A stretch of DNA of 64,000 nucleotides, from NCBI GenBank assembly GCA_904063045.1, contig CAJFCJ010000003.1, forward strand, positions 2,094,504-2,158,503, given 5' to 3'. Positions 24,443-39,449 of the stretch are shown one piece after another. The DNA is from Dimorphilus gyrociliatus (Eukaryota; Annelida; Polychaeta; Dinophilidae). Each line of letters begins with the position of its first letter. The stretch's first letter is position 1. Under the pieces are notes generated by a model that saw only the letters and a program-made list of their open reading frames with translations, ran no database searches and had not been told where the DNA came from. Position numbers and translations under genes: made by a program.

Positions 24443-27400
24443 ATGGACGAAGAAGAAAACAATGGAGAACCATCAAGTTCCGATGGATGGCCCTCAACCA
24501 CTCAATACGATCAAATTATGCAAATAACCAGATCCCATTATATCTCTTCAAATCAATACGAAAATCAAGCAGGACCGTCCACTAATTTTTCGGTTTCTGA
24601 TTTGAATGTTTCCGACCAAGACTATGCAGTACAGTTCTTAATACCAAACGGAGAATCTCATATACTGGCTCCATCAACTTCTAATGTATCTTCAAGAACC
24701 TATTCCGATACTTCGGAGGCTTCTCCTTTAGTTCATTCTTTAGACAGATTGGTCAAAAGTCATGGATTAGATAGTTTTCAGAATGAGCCTGATACAACCC
24801 AAGAAGACAGTCAGGATCATTTAAGTCAAATTCAAGCAGAAAGAATTATAGCTGAAGGTAAATAATCTTAATATTCAGATATAATTAAATAGTTGTCGTT
24901 CATTAATTATTACAGCATTAGAATAAAAAAGCTAGATAGTTGTTGTTAACTAATTTTTTAAAAAAAGTGATTATATTGATGAGAGTTCAAGTCTTGGAAT
25001 TGTAGTTGAAAAATTTGCAAAAAAAAAGTAATATTTGAATCATTTTACCAGCTGCAATATCCGATTCGAATGCGGTTGTGGACAGTTCCAGTGGAGTCTT
25101 AGATTCTACTGTCAGTCAAAGCTCACCAAATATTGACGCATGTCAACCGTCGACCACGTTGGATGCGAGTATTGATACTACAATGAAAACACCTAATTCT
25201 GTTGTCCAAGCAAGAATTATTGAAAATTCAGATTTGGTAATAACTTGTCAAGATAGTGACATACAGTCGACTGAGAGGAAAGCAAAGAGAGGTGTTGGTA
25301 TGGAAGATTTCGATGGATACTTTAGGGTTATGGAGTACAACGTGAATCAATTTTGTAAGTTATTAACCTTAAAAGAAAACAAAAGCTTATAGATTTTTCT
25401 TTCAGGGTGTCAAGACTGCAGCAAATATTATGACGAAGAATGTCTTATACATAATATACTCTCAGTTCCTGATAAACCTGTCGATTCGAAAGCTCGTGCC
25501 ACTTGTCCTGCCCAATTATGTATTGGAAAAATCGATGGTCAAGAAGGCGTTGGTCTGTTTGCTAAAAAGAAAATTTTGAAAAGAACAAGATTTGGACCAT
25601 TTGAAGCAGAATATGAAAGAGAATCTGATGGGCAAGGCTTTATTCTTCCTGTAAGTTGAACGTGACGAATCTTAATATAAGCACGTTTTAGAGTAGACAT
25701 TTCTATATTTCTCGTGCCCTTTCTTAATCTCGTGGAAAAAATAACTAAGCTGACGTTTACGCACACAACAATCCTGTAACTTCCTCGTGTATGAGCCCAA
25801 AATATAGCTTGAGGGGGCGCCATACATCTCAGATTGGCTAATTCTATTCTGTTTCAGATTGAAGATAGCGAAACAAAAAATATTGTCTACATTCAGGCAA
25901 CAGATGAATCGATCTGCAACTGGATGATGTTCGTGAGGCCAGCAACTGATCACAGGCATCAAAATTTAATGGCTTACCAACACGGGGGCCATATTTACTA
26001 CAACGCTTTAAGAGATATTGATGTCAGAGAAGAGCTTAGAGTACGTGCCCACTTTCTTTATTTTCTTGTAGTTGACACGCTGAAATTGATTAAGCTGGCA
26101 GTTAATTTTATTAAGATTTCCAGCCACTGACAGAGCAGGCTGGCTTAGAAATGGAAGAACTGCAATATTATTTGATCCTTTGCTTTGATATTCCTGTTGA
26201 AATATGAAAGATAATTGATGATGTTTTGCAGGTTTGGTATGCACCGCCGTATGCGGCAAGATGGGATTTTGAGTTGTTGAAAGTTGATCATGAAGGAATC
26301 GGTTTGTAAAATGTTGATTAGAAATATGTTATTTAATTGATTTTAATTTCATTCTTCGATAAACAGCCGAATCGGACAAAAAATACAAATGTTTTGAATG
26401 TTCGGCAAGTTTTGAGACACCATCAAAGTTTGAAGCTCATTTAAGTCAGCACGAAGCGGGTATGTTTGTCTGTCTCTTCTTCTATATCTTAGCACTAAAG
26501 AATTTCTTTATCCAGAAGAAGAAAGGGAAGAAGCACGACTGAAAGTATCTTTGAAAGGCAAAAGAGGACGTAATAAGGATAATGATTACATACAAGCCAA
26601 TTTGAAAAAGCGCAAAAGTTCTATCTACTTGAATAGGTAGTTTTTAAATAAAAGTCTCTTTGTGTGTTTCATTAACCACTTTTTAGATTATCGAGGGATT
26701 CTGTTAAACGATCTTTAAGGAGAGTACAACAACGAAGAGTGTCATGTAGTGTCTGCAATATGGCTTTCGATGATACTAGAATTCTAAGTATACATGCAAC
26801 TTCACACGAAGAACATCCTGTTGAGTCAATAGACTATGGTAACTATCAATATTCTATTTTAGAATCGTCTTTGACGTCTCTTTTTCCGAAACAGAAAATT
26901 TAACGTGCCCAGTTTGTAACAAGACTTTCGTGTCGCATGGAGAATTAGTAGAGCATACCACAAGTCACGCTCGGGTTAGACTGTCAATGAAGAAAGCACG
27001 TTTTAAGCCGTTTACGTGTTCAACTTGTCTTAAAGTAAGTCTAAAGCTATCCAGTATTATTCTTTTATCTAAAATTTAATCTATTTTCATAAAATTGATG
27101 CTATTTTGACAATTGATTTTTAAATTTAGAAATTTACAACTCATGAACGGCTAGAGGCCCACAGAAAAGTTCATACTGGAGGTGATGAAGTCAGACCATT
27201 AACTTGTAGTGTCTGTAAAAGAAAGTTAATGAATAACTCTGCTTTGGCATGTCATATGAAGACACATTCTAGCGATAAATTTTTTGATTGCCCAATTTGT
27301 GACGAAAAATTTGATCAAGTTCATAACTTAAAAGTACATGTCAAAGGCCATTCGGTGAATGGATGCTATTTTTGTCCAAAATGTCCTAAAAAATTTACCG

Positions 27401-28630
27401 AATATGTACACATCAGAAAACACATGAAAGCCGTACACGGTGATAAATGTTTCCAGTGCAGTCAATGTCCAAAGTAAGTTACTCATTTCGCAGAAATTAA
27501 AGAGATTAAATTTAAAGATTTTTTTCAATAAATTCCTCGTGGATTCTTTCCCTATAGAATATACAGCCTAAGAATCTAATGGAAAATAATTCTTACTAAC
27601 TTTTTAATTTCATTAATTTTTCAGATCCTTTCCGAGAGCGGATAAACTGCGTTTGCACATGCTAGTTCATTCGGATAAAAAAGAGTTCATGTGCGATCAA
27701 TGCGGTCGGCAATTTAAAAGAAAAGATAAACTAAAAGATCATACAGCCCGAATACATAATGCTGACCGTAAACCTCGTCACCGTATTGGTACAAGTCAAA
27801 GACGATCTAATCAACAAGATGATGATAGTGAGCTACAGTCCTGTCGCGCAAATAAGGTTCCTCCGACTGAGTATCAACGTTACGTATACAAGTGTGAAAC
27901 TTGTATGCTGGGATTTAAGCGTAGAGGAATGTTGGTTAATCATTTGGCCAAGCGTCACCCCCAAATGTCAATTGAAGAAGTTCCCGAGTTGACCTATCCG
28001 ATTTTGAAGACACAGAGGGATTATTATTGTCAGTATTGTGATAAAACATATAAAAGCAGCTCTAAGAGAAAGGCGCATATTCTAAAACATCACCCTGGTC
28101 AGGAATTACCGCCTTCAGGCAGACATAGTACAATGGATGAGGGAGATAATACATTTAGCACGCCAGTTGGAAATATGACTGTCACTCCCCACGCATGCAA
28201 TATGTGCCATAAGCAATATGCTAGTAGAGCAAAATTATTTCAACATCAAAGAAAAGACCATCCACAACATAATTTGGCCCCACCGTTACTTAAAAAGAAA
28301 GCCACAAAATTACCCACTGATAATCAAACTCAATTAGTCGGACAGATATTGGTACAGGATGGTACTGGTGGAGCTGGTCATACTCTCCTTGTGCCTCAGC
28401 ATCAATTTGTCTTTCAAAATGATCAGGGTACTAGTGATCAACTGCAATTGATAACCTTCAATGGAAATGACCTGCTGCAGCAAGCTGTTTGTGAGGCTAT
28501 CTCTCCAGATCAGCGTCTAAACGTTTTACAGCTACAGCAATTTGGAAATGAAAACACCATAACATTGAAGAGTGGAAATGAAGGTACCTCTACTCTGACC
28601 CATTTCGAATCGCAAGAAGACAATTTGTAA
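24443..28630 (+). CDS. PRDM10: PR-domain zinc-finger protein 10
   Basis: Eleven exons: 24443-24857, 25052-25354, 25406-25650, 25858-26040, 26232-26301, 26367-26459, 26516-26636, 26687-26838, 26895-27034, 27130-27473, 27625-28630; 1023 residues (human about 1150). An acidic Ser/Thr-rich N terminus is followed by a zinc-knuckle-like WCQDCSKYYDEEC and a PR/SET domain (RTRFGPFE, CNWMMFVRPA, NLMAYQHGG, LRVWYAPPYAARW). Twelve C2H2 fingers follow, most in one block (residues about 520-900). The C terminus is Gln-rich. The PR domain with CNWMMFVRPA is characteristic of PRDM10/PRDM15; fingers and Gln-rich tail favour PRDM10. PR domains of this type usually lack strong methyltransferase activity and the protein acts as a DNA-binding regulator. 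All exon phases agree. Confidence 0.93.
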
Positions 28631-29274
28631 TACTTTACCATGAAATTACTCTTGAGCTTTATTTATTAAAGAAGTCATTTTAATGAACATGCAAATTGTT
28701 ACAGAATTCTGCAGTCTATATTGTTAAAATTCGATCGGTAAAATATTTGTAATAGTAAAAAATTAAGTGAAATATCTACTTTAGGCAGAAAATAAAATGT
28801 TTAATCGCGCACAATAACAAATAATTATTTATTATTTGCGTTTACTATTCTATTAATTCGTTATTGTGTAGAAAAAAACAATTTTATTGAGGAATGACAA
28901 TTTTGTGATAAAATCAAATCATGAACATTTAAATCATTCTGCAGTTGAACGGCTAAAATGATGCGACGACACGAAGTTCAGTGGACACCAACAACCTGCA
29001 TAGTGATATTTAGTTATAATCTGCAACTTTCCATACGTAACAATCGATTAGACGGCGGATATAGTTCCTTCAAGTGTATCAACCATTTCTTACTCGAGTG
29101 TTTTTGTACACATTTTTGCCTTTTTTAGTGGTGATTTTCTATGGTGAGCATAAATACAACATAAGCGCGTGTAACATTCTTCCCACCACTAAAAGCATCA
29201 CAGTTGTACATTTTTTCTTACTAAGGATTTGAATGAGCAAAAGATAGAGCAAGTCAGCAGTTAACCCACATTAT
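28631..29274. other. Convergent intergenic region PRDM10/STK38
   Basis: About 640 bp between facing stop codons, presumably both 3' UTRs. AATAAA occurs at about 28791. No gene seen. Confidence 0.5.
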
Positions 29275-32689
<3,415 letters not shown>

Positions 32690-33062
32690 TGAACTGAAAA
32701 TTGGGACATTGGGTCAGCGGTAATTAAAGTCAAAGGTTTCTAATAAATACTTACTTCGCAATTACCTAATCTTCTCACAGTGTTGTATTCACAGAAATAT
32801 GAATCGGCTTATTATGGCATATGATTCAGACTCTATTGCATAAACATGCTTTCACCAAAACAAACAGTCTGACAGGAGAAGACAAATAGCTTTGTTCGAT
32901 TTTCCTTCCGATTCTTCTACTCACTCTTTCAAATATGTTATATTCTTCAGTTAAAATTATTAATTAAATTAGAAGCCGTGTCAAACAGCCTTATTCACGA
33001 TAGAAGCGCTTCTGCGAACATTTCTCCGTTCTTATTAATCTCCCATCTACCATTGCATTCAA

Positions 33063-33090
33063 TGACGTCACTTCCCGCTCTTCCCGCGCC
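33063..33090. promoter_or_regulatory. CRE plus E2F-like cluster upstream of the NDR kinase gene
   Basis: TGACGTCA (33063-33070), then CACTTCCCG (ETS-like), then TTCCCGCGCC (33081-33090, E2F-like), within 28 bp. This is a GC-richer island in AT-rich flanks and a good candidate for the core promoter of the upstream non-coding exon. Factor binding is inferred. Confidence 0.45.
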
Positions 33091-33330
33091 ATTTCTTGTA
33101 TTGGCTATATTATATGATCGAAAAATGACGGAGAGATACAATATTCAAAAATGAAAATGTAGTCTATTTATATACAATGCAACTGTCGATAGATTTTCAA
33201 TGGGGTGACACTCTACAAGGTTAACGGCCGGTCAAAAGTCATGTGATTCAAACTTCTGATTTTTCATAAATATGTGCAATAGATGGCGTTTGAAATTATT
33301 ATGTATTTTCCGAATTGTCACATGCATAAA

Positions 33331-33338
33331 TGACGTCA
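33331..33338. promoter_or_regulatory. Second CRE (TGACGTCA)
   Basis: In AAATGACGTCATAAA, about 270 bp from the CRE at 33063. Confidence 0.35.
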
Positions 33339-33596
33339 TAAAGATTTATGTATATATTCTATAGAAAAATAGAAGTCTACAGTATACGGGGTAAACCTGT
33401 CTCATTTGATAAAGGGTGATTATTGGAAGAGCATATCCATTGCACTCTGAATTTTCACAAGATAGGTCAATCCTATATATTTAATATCAGATAATATAAT
33501 GGATTTAAAGTATCATCTTTTTTCATTTACTATCAGTTAAATCACTTTTATCGTGATCAGAAATATGTGAATCAAATCAGTTATTAAATATTTGTT

Positions 33597-33625
33597 TATA
33601 TATATATATATCTATATATATATAG
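33597..33625. repeat. (TA)n microsatellite
   Basis: TA dinucleotide run interrupted once by a TC. Confidence 0.8.
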
Positions 33626-33909
33626 TATAAATGTACAGCCTATTTAGAATATGAAATTTGTTTGCATTGCATGTTCGCCTTACTTCTCAGAGTAGTAAAT
33701 AGGACAGCAGATTTAATGAAAAACTACTAGGTGCAAAGAGAGAAATGCCTCTAGAGAGATAATTATTCATACTGTAAAAGACTAAGCTGCAATATAGGGA
33801 GTTTAAAACACCAACTTTGTTTTGTTTATTTAAAAAAAAATCTTAGTTTTTAAATTAACTACGAATAAAGGAGTTTAAAAATATTAAATGAAACATTGTG
33901 TCGAAAAAC

Positions 33910-35822
33910 TTAGTTTATTTCAATAAAATCCAATAAATACTTCTTTACTTCAAAATCGATTGATCTGAAAAATTTCAAAACATAAAAGTTTGTAAAATCA
34001 CTACAAAGAGTACACTCACTTGGAAATCCCTTCTAGAAAACTTAAATTAACTAAGCACTTATACCTGGGATTGTCGATGCAGTCGCTTGCATTAGTCTGA
34101 CATAGCAAACCCATAGAAACTAAAGACGTAATCTGTAGAAATGTATGAAATAAAGGATATGGATTTTAAAACGTTCCAATACCTACTTGATTAAATATGC
34201 TTGTATTTAGATTTATAGATTCTAAATTTTCTTCCACGATAAAAGTAAATATATCAAGTAACCTATTAAGCGTAAATGTTTTCGGGCCAAGAAGCCATGT
34301 ACTGTTCTATTTAAAGAAGAATTTGTAAATAATGGGGGCAAGCAAAGTTCTAGATACGTACCCTTTCGTTTTTTTTCTTTTCCCCTACCAGTTGTCTTTT
34401 TTTGCTTATCTTTGCAGATTTCTATTAACGAATGTTATTGATTTATTGTACAGTTTTGCTAAGCTATCAATCAAAAACTACTCAAAACGCAATATTGTAT
34501 AAAAGAGCTTTTAAATAATTGTAACCTTTTGAAAGAGTCTTCCATCAGTTTTCGCTGAATTATGAGAGGCTATGAAAGCTGCAATAAGTAAATATTTTGA
34601 GAAGAGAGGCAGTTCTGCGTTTACTCTCGAGCTTGATTGTTTACTAGATTGAATTTTCACTTCCTTCCCTTCGGCTAAGCAATGTTCTTGCAGACGTTGC
34701 CACTTTGAACTGTTGGAGGAAGTGTATAAATATCATCAACATATAAATGGAAAATTTATGTCAGCCATTGTATTGCTATAGAGTTATTATATTTATGTGA
34801 ATCTACCAGAATCTTTCTCTAACTATGTGCCCATACAAACCTTGAAATTTCTCTTAAGTACAGAGTTCTAAGGGCCTCTTTTAAATGACCTTGAACATTT
34901 TTCCACAATTTTCCAACCTGATTTTCAGTTGCTTCCCCATCTAAGATCGGTTGATAAAATTTAGGAAAGTTTAAAACAGCTTGGTGTCGCAATTCCATCA
35001 AATTATTGCAAGCTTTGTGAAAAATGTTAAACAAAAGAGAGCAATAAGTTTTGTAGAGAGCCGGGCTGCATTTATCTGGAACATCCTCAGTCATTATAGC
35101 TAATAATTCGAATTTAGTATAGATAGGAAATCGTATCAGAATAGGACGTGGAAGCCCCAGATCAGTTTGGAATTCTTGCCAGAGTTTTTGGGTAACAAAA
35201 ACGCAACTAATATTACATTCTGCCTAAAAAAGAGAGACAGAAAGATTGAGGTTTTGTTACTCATGTTCTTTTTTTTAAAATAACTTACTAATTCTCTAAG
35301 TTTTATAAAATTTAATAAAACCCTAGGTTCAAGACTTCTTAGACGATCAGCCTTGTCAAAGACAAAATATATAGCTTCTTCTTTGTCGCTTAACGAGGTC
35401 TGAAGTTTATGAATAAATTCATTTTCATTTTTGACAGATACTTTCTCAGTGTCGGTTAATGTTGAAATGATAAATTCGTATATTAATCGGGAATTATACA
35501 GCTCGATACAGTTTATAAGCAAACGACGTATCTAATGAATAAAACAGTTATTTACAATTATGTTATGCGTATTGTTTTCATCAACAAATTCTTACTTTAT
35601 AATGATTAAAGAATTTATCTAGTGTATATGTTTTTCCTGAGCCAGGGGATCCGAAAATAAATACGTTAGAGCAGCAAGCTATATCTCTCTGCATTTAATA
35701 AAAGCACAAATTAAGTTCATGTGGCAAATTTATTAAATACTAACCCTTAGTAAACTTTTCAGAGTTTTAATCTGCGGTTCGCGTCCACATACTGTCAGAT
35801 CTTCGGATAAATGTTTATCCAT
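33910..35822 (-). CDS. ORC5: Origin recognition complex subunit 5
   Basis: Nine exons: 35822-35745, 35688-35596, 35531-35289, 35223-34841, 34709-34526, 34421-34362, 34306-34187, 34132-34020, 33964-33910; 442 residues (human 435). AAA+ domain with Walker A FGSPGSGKTYT and Walker B-like AIYFVFDKADRL. Then come ELRHQAVLNFPKF, TLYLREIS and FSKYLLIAAFIASHN, all ORC5 hallmarks, followed by the winged-helix end (TWLLGPKTF, LNRLLDI, ITSLVSMGLL). The last 17 residues (KSIDFEVKKYLLDF...) come from a tiny exon. Known role: ORC5 binds ATP and forms part of the motor-like ring that loads MCM at replication origins. Introns are about 50-130 bp. Phases agree throughout. Confidence 0.95.
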
Positions 35823-36255
35823 GAGTGATAATATAAATATGTTATTAATAAGTTCTTGAAATCGGTTTGTTCTTCAGAATATATCTTCAAGTTTGAAATA
35901 TAGCTTTTTAAAAAGTATGTGGCTTTTTATTTATGGTTTTTATAGACAGAATATTTGATGAAAGAAAAAAAGTAGCGTTTGGCGCTTTCAGTATGTCGAT
36001 AAAAACTGGTAAACCAGTTTATGTTTTACATTTAAATAGGAGGGAGTTTTTGCCTAAACTGTCAACACGAAATCGAAAATATCACTCCTATAAAATAGTA
36101 CCAAAAATTTATTAATGAAACTTAACTAGAAAATTAAGAAAACATAAAAACATATAATACAAGTTTGAAAAGTGTAGATCTAGATTGATCTTAATCTTAG
36201 GCAAAATACACTGCTGATTTGGAACAAACGTTTTTAAATGTTAGCTAATAAAAAA
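35823..36255. other. Spacer between ORC5 and IRAK1BP1
   Basis: About 430 bp containing the ORC5 promoter and the 3' flank of IRAK1BP1. A 60-codon plus-strand ORF at 35933 lacks any recognised similarity and is not called. Confidence 0.45.
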
Positions 36256-37253
36256 TTAACTTTTCCTAGTAATTGGCAAAAGCTCATATGTAATCATATA
36301 AGTTGCTTTCATAAGGATGATAGTGGGAGAGGGCCTAACAGTAAGGCCATCTAAAGGCTGAAAGTTTGTAGACTCTTCATATTGTTCATGTTCGGTTTCT
36401 TTAATTAAAACTGGCTGTCCCAATTGGCAATTCAGCAATTTAGCAATTTCACTAGCCTTTTGAGTTGTATTTTGTACAGCCTTTAAACCCAATTGAGTTC
36501 TCGACGATTGTAGTTTAGCTGGACTGTGATAAAATGTTGGAGCAGACAGTTTAATGGAATCGCCTAATTTTTCTACAAGAAAGTTGCAAGCTTCGCTCTA
36601 GGAATTGGAAAAATACATTTATGTTTTGTTTTTGTTTTTGCTTGAAATCAGCTTCTTTTTGATAGGAATAGCCTTTTATTCATCAAGCAATTATGTAAAT
36701 TAATGATCTATTTTTTATTTAAATAAATGGAAAACTATAAAACGAACCTGTTTTGACATGTCGCTAAAGTCCGCGTTAACCTGAACTGTATAGGCAAAAA
36801 AGCTTTCTTGTTTTTCCAAATGTTTACTAACAGTTATGTCAGTTTCCTGTACAAACGGAAATAATTTAGAGTGCATACTTTCAAACAATCAAGGCTTTGC
36901 ATAGAGTTTAATTATTTAAAAACAGTATAAGTGGAAAGTTTAATAAAAAAACTTACTTTTACGTTATGATTTTTTAAAGTTTGTAACAGGTAATCTAATC
37001 TCCGATTAACACTATTTTTTGATTCTGCAGCAGAATTCTTGGAACTAAATAAATAGAACATTACTCTAGCTCTATCGGTATTGACGCGGAATTCAGCACT
37101 ACTCGAAACTTGAATCTCTCGCTTGTAACCAGATTTAACTTTGGAGATTTCATCTTCTAATTGCTTCATTGTGCATAACTCTTGAGCTTTTGTTGCAGGT
37201 CGATTGTCATTGGATAATTCTGCAAACATATGAGCTGGTCTAAACCCAGACAT
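36256..37253 (-). CDS. IRAK1BP1: IRAK1-binding protein 1 (SIMPL family)
   Basis: Exons 37253-36957, 36846-36748 and 36597-36256 give 245 residues (human 260). SIMPL-domain landmarks: REIQVSSSAEFRVNTDRARV, SAAESKNSVNRRLDYLLQTL, ETDITVSKHLEKQESFF, FLVEKLGDSIKLSAPTFYHSP and GLKAVQNTTQKASEIAKLL. Known in vertebrates as a modulator of IRAK1/NF-kB signalling; SIMPL proteins also occur in bacteria, so the ancestral role is uncertain. Divergent from the coiled-coil gene starting at 37503 (249 bp between start codons). Confidence 0.88.
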
Positions 37254-37502
37254 AGTAAATTAGGTTTTCGTAACTCTGATTAGTGGTAGAGCGAGACAAC
37301 AATTTACTTGAGCAACAGAAGGCATATAAAGTCTCGAGCCTTTCATAAAAACTATTACTCTTATGAATGAGAAACTTGAGACTAATTAGTTTGAGTATTA
37401 TATCTGCATGGTTTATATTTTCGTCTCTTGACAATTATGTAAACAATGTTAAAAGTGATAGATTTGAGGATAAATGAAAGGTTTTTTTAAATCATCTTAA
37501 AT

Positions 37503-39145
37503 ATGTCAACAAAAAGAGTCCAAAGTGCTGGTTTATTTAGAAGTCCGTCCAATCATATTTCTTACTTAAATAGCGAAATATGTCGTCTTGAAGAGGAGGC
37601 GGCCCAATATAAAGCAGAGAATCAACGAACGAATGATAAATTGAATTGTTTGATTTCACTTGTTAAGAAGTAAGTTTTGAAGACATTTTATCTTATTCAA
37701 TAAAGGTCAACAGTTTAGGTGACTTTGTTTTTTAAAAATAGCGCATGGAATGGGGATCGAGCCGCCTCCATACATGTCGCAAAGATCGTGGGTAAATATT
37801 TGAAATATTACTGTTTGTTGACTTGAGTTTTATTAAAAAAATTTTAATTTCGAATAAAGGAGCAGCTCCACCAGAAATTGATGTTGAAACGACCGAAAAC
37901 AATACAATTGTTTTAACGGCCAAGCCCAAGGTTATTATATTGGCTATTTGTCTTTCAATTTTAACTTTACATTTACTGTTTTTAGCCAAAGGCGTTAAAT
38001 AATTGGGCATTGTTAACAATTGGCTTATTAAATCGTGAATATAAGAAGATTGAAATGAGCATTGCTAAAGAACAAAATCTAAGATTGGAACAACGACGAC
38101 TGTACTTAGAGGAACAATTAATTGAGAATCGACACTCCAAGATGGCAATTGTACCGCCAAATTCACCAAGAACAGGAAAGCGTGATGAACAGCAAAAGAC
38201 CACTGCTATACTGCAAAATCACGAGAAAACTTTCACTAAAAGACATAGAGCAGGAAGTGCTCCAGTTACAAGACCAAGGCAAATTAGAGTTAATCGACCT
38301 GCTTCCGCCCAAAAACATTTGAACGTTCAACCTGTCTACGTAGCAGATTTAATTGTTCGTCCTACAACTAATCATAGAGTTGATGAGGTAACAAGCTAGT
38401 TTTTACTAAATTCTCATTTTTTTCTAAAATATAATAATTAAAATAGGCCTTTCAAGCTGTGCATGATTTAACAAAATGTGTGCAAAAGAAACGAATTATA
38501 CCTCAAAATGTTAGAAGATTCTCTGCTGGAAGCGAATCCGAAGTTAACGAAAAGATATGGACAAATCCAAGTCGATATAAAGGAAATTCAGTAATATTAT
38601 TCTATTGTATTAGAGAATGAATAGTTATAAAAATGGATTTTCCTTCTTCAGACAAACGCTTATAATAGCGAAAGCTTATTAAAAGATATCGATGGAAGTT
38701 CAAAACCTCCTAAACGTCCTGTCAGTTCTAAACAAATGCTCGAAAATGACAAAAGACGATCAAGGCCTAAAAGTTGTAAGTTTTTAATTGGTTAACTTTA
38801 GTAGACATCTGATATTAAGCTATATCTATCATCAATTTACTAGCAAAGCCATCAAATGGTAGAGTAATTAAATTCGCCGACGAAAGCAATTCAAATGATG
38901 CATCTTCAAATGATAACTTAAACGGAAGAAATGAAGAAAAGGTGCAGTTAGAAGATATTGAAACAAACTCAGAAATTGAGAGAGAACTGAACGTCAACAA
39001 GATGTCAGTTACAGTAAGAAAAACAGATATGAACGATTTTGTTGATGAATTGAAAAATATGGAAAAAATGGAAGAAGAATTGAAAAAAAGTACATATGCT
39101 CTTCAGAAAAAACTTGGAATTATGACAGAAGGAATGATTCTCTGA
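37503..39145 (+). CDS. Coiled-coil protein, not recognised
   Basis: Seven exons: 37503-37669, 37742-37791, 37860-37930, 37986-38387, 38447-38590, 38652-38775, 38844-39145; 419 residues. The N terminus has a predicted coiled coil (SEICRLEEEAAQYKAENQR) and then KKAWNGDRAASIHVAKIVG. A second helix-rich block (NREYKKIEMSIAKEQNLRLEQ) lies after exon 4 begins, followed by a basic Pro/Arg-rich linker with PRT/PRQ motifs. An acidic linker leads to a final coiled coil ending KMEEELKKSTYALQKKLGI. No signal peptide, membrane helix or enzyme motif. The pattern resembles centrosomal or ciliary/sperm coiled-coil proteins, but I cannot name a family. The exon structure is well supported: all seven exons join in phase. 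Confidence 0.85.
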
Positions 39146-39449
39146 TATATAGATAGTTTTTACTCCTTATGTTTATATATTTAAGGAAAATAATTATACA
39201 TTTATAATGTTTTTTTACATAAAAATATACATATTTTTAAACGTTCATTTCTGTAAAAAGATATTATTTCTATTTGTTGAAATAGTAAAAATAATAAGAT
39301 TAGTGTAAAAATGAAAAGTTATCTCAACAGGTTTCAAAGTTTAAATATATTTTATCATGTCTTGCAACGAGTTGTGAAATTGATTACTATATTATCGCTA
39401 TAGTCGGTATACATTCTTCATTCTTTCAAGTTTATGTTAGCTAAGCAGA
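39146..39449. other. Spacer upstream of the P450 gene
   Basis: About 300 bp, AT-rich, with an AATAAG/ATTTAAG-type 3' end for the previous gene. Nothing else seen. Confidence 0.45.

Larger units (their letters stand above)
32690..33909. other. Upstream region of the NDR kinase gene / 3' side of ORC5
   Basis: About 1.2 kb. It should contain the non-coding first exon and promoter of the kinase gene. A (TA)n tract lies at 33597-33625. Motifs are listed separately. No coding sequence seen. Confidence 0.45.

Noticed and set aside
34025..34064. Donor-like GTATAAG at the end of an ORC5 exon
   Set aside because: Reading through it gives RYKCLVNLSFLEGIS, matching the ORC5 C terminus, and the real donor is GTGAGT at 34019.
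35933..36115. 60-codon plus-strand ORF between ORC5 and IRAK1BP1
   Set aside because: No similarity, no splice or promoter signal, and length expected by chance in AT-rich DNA with few stops in that frame.
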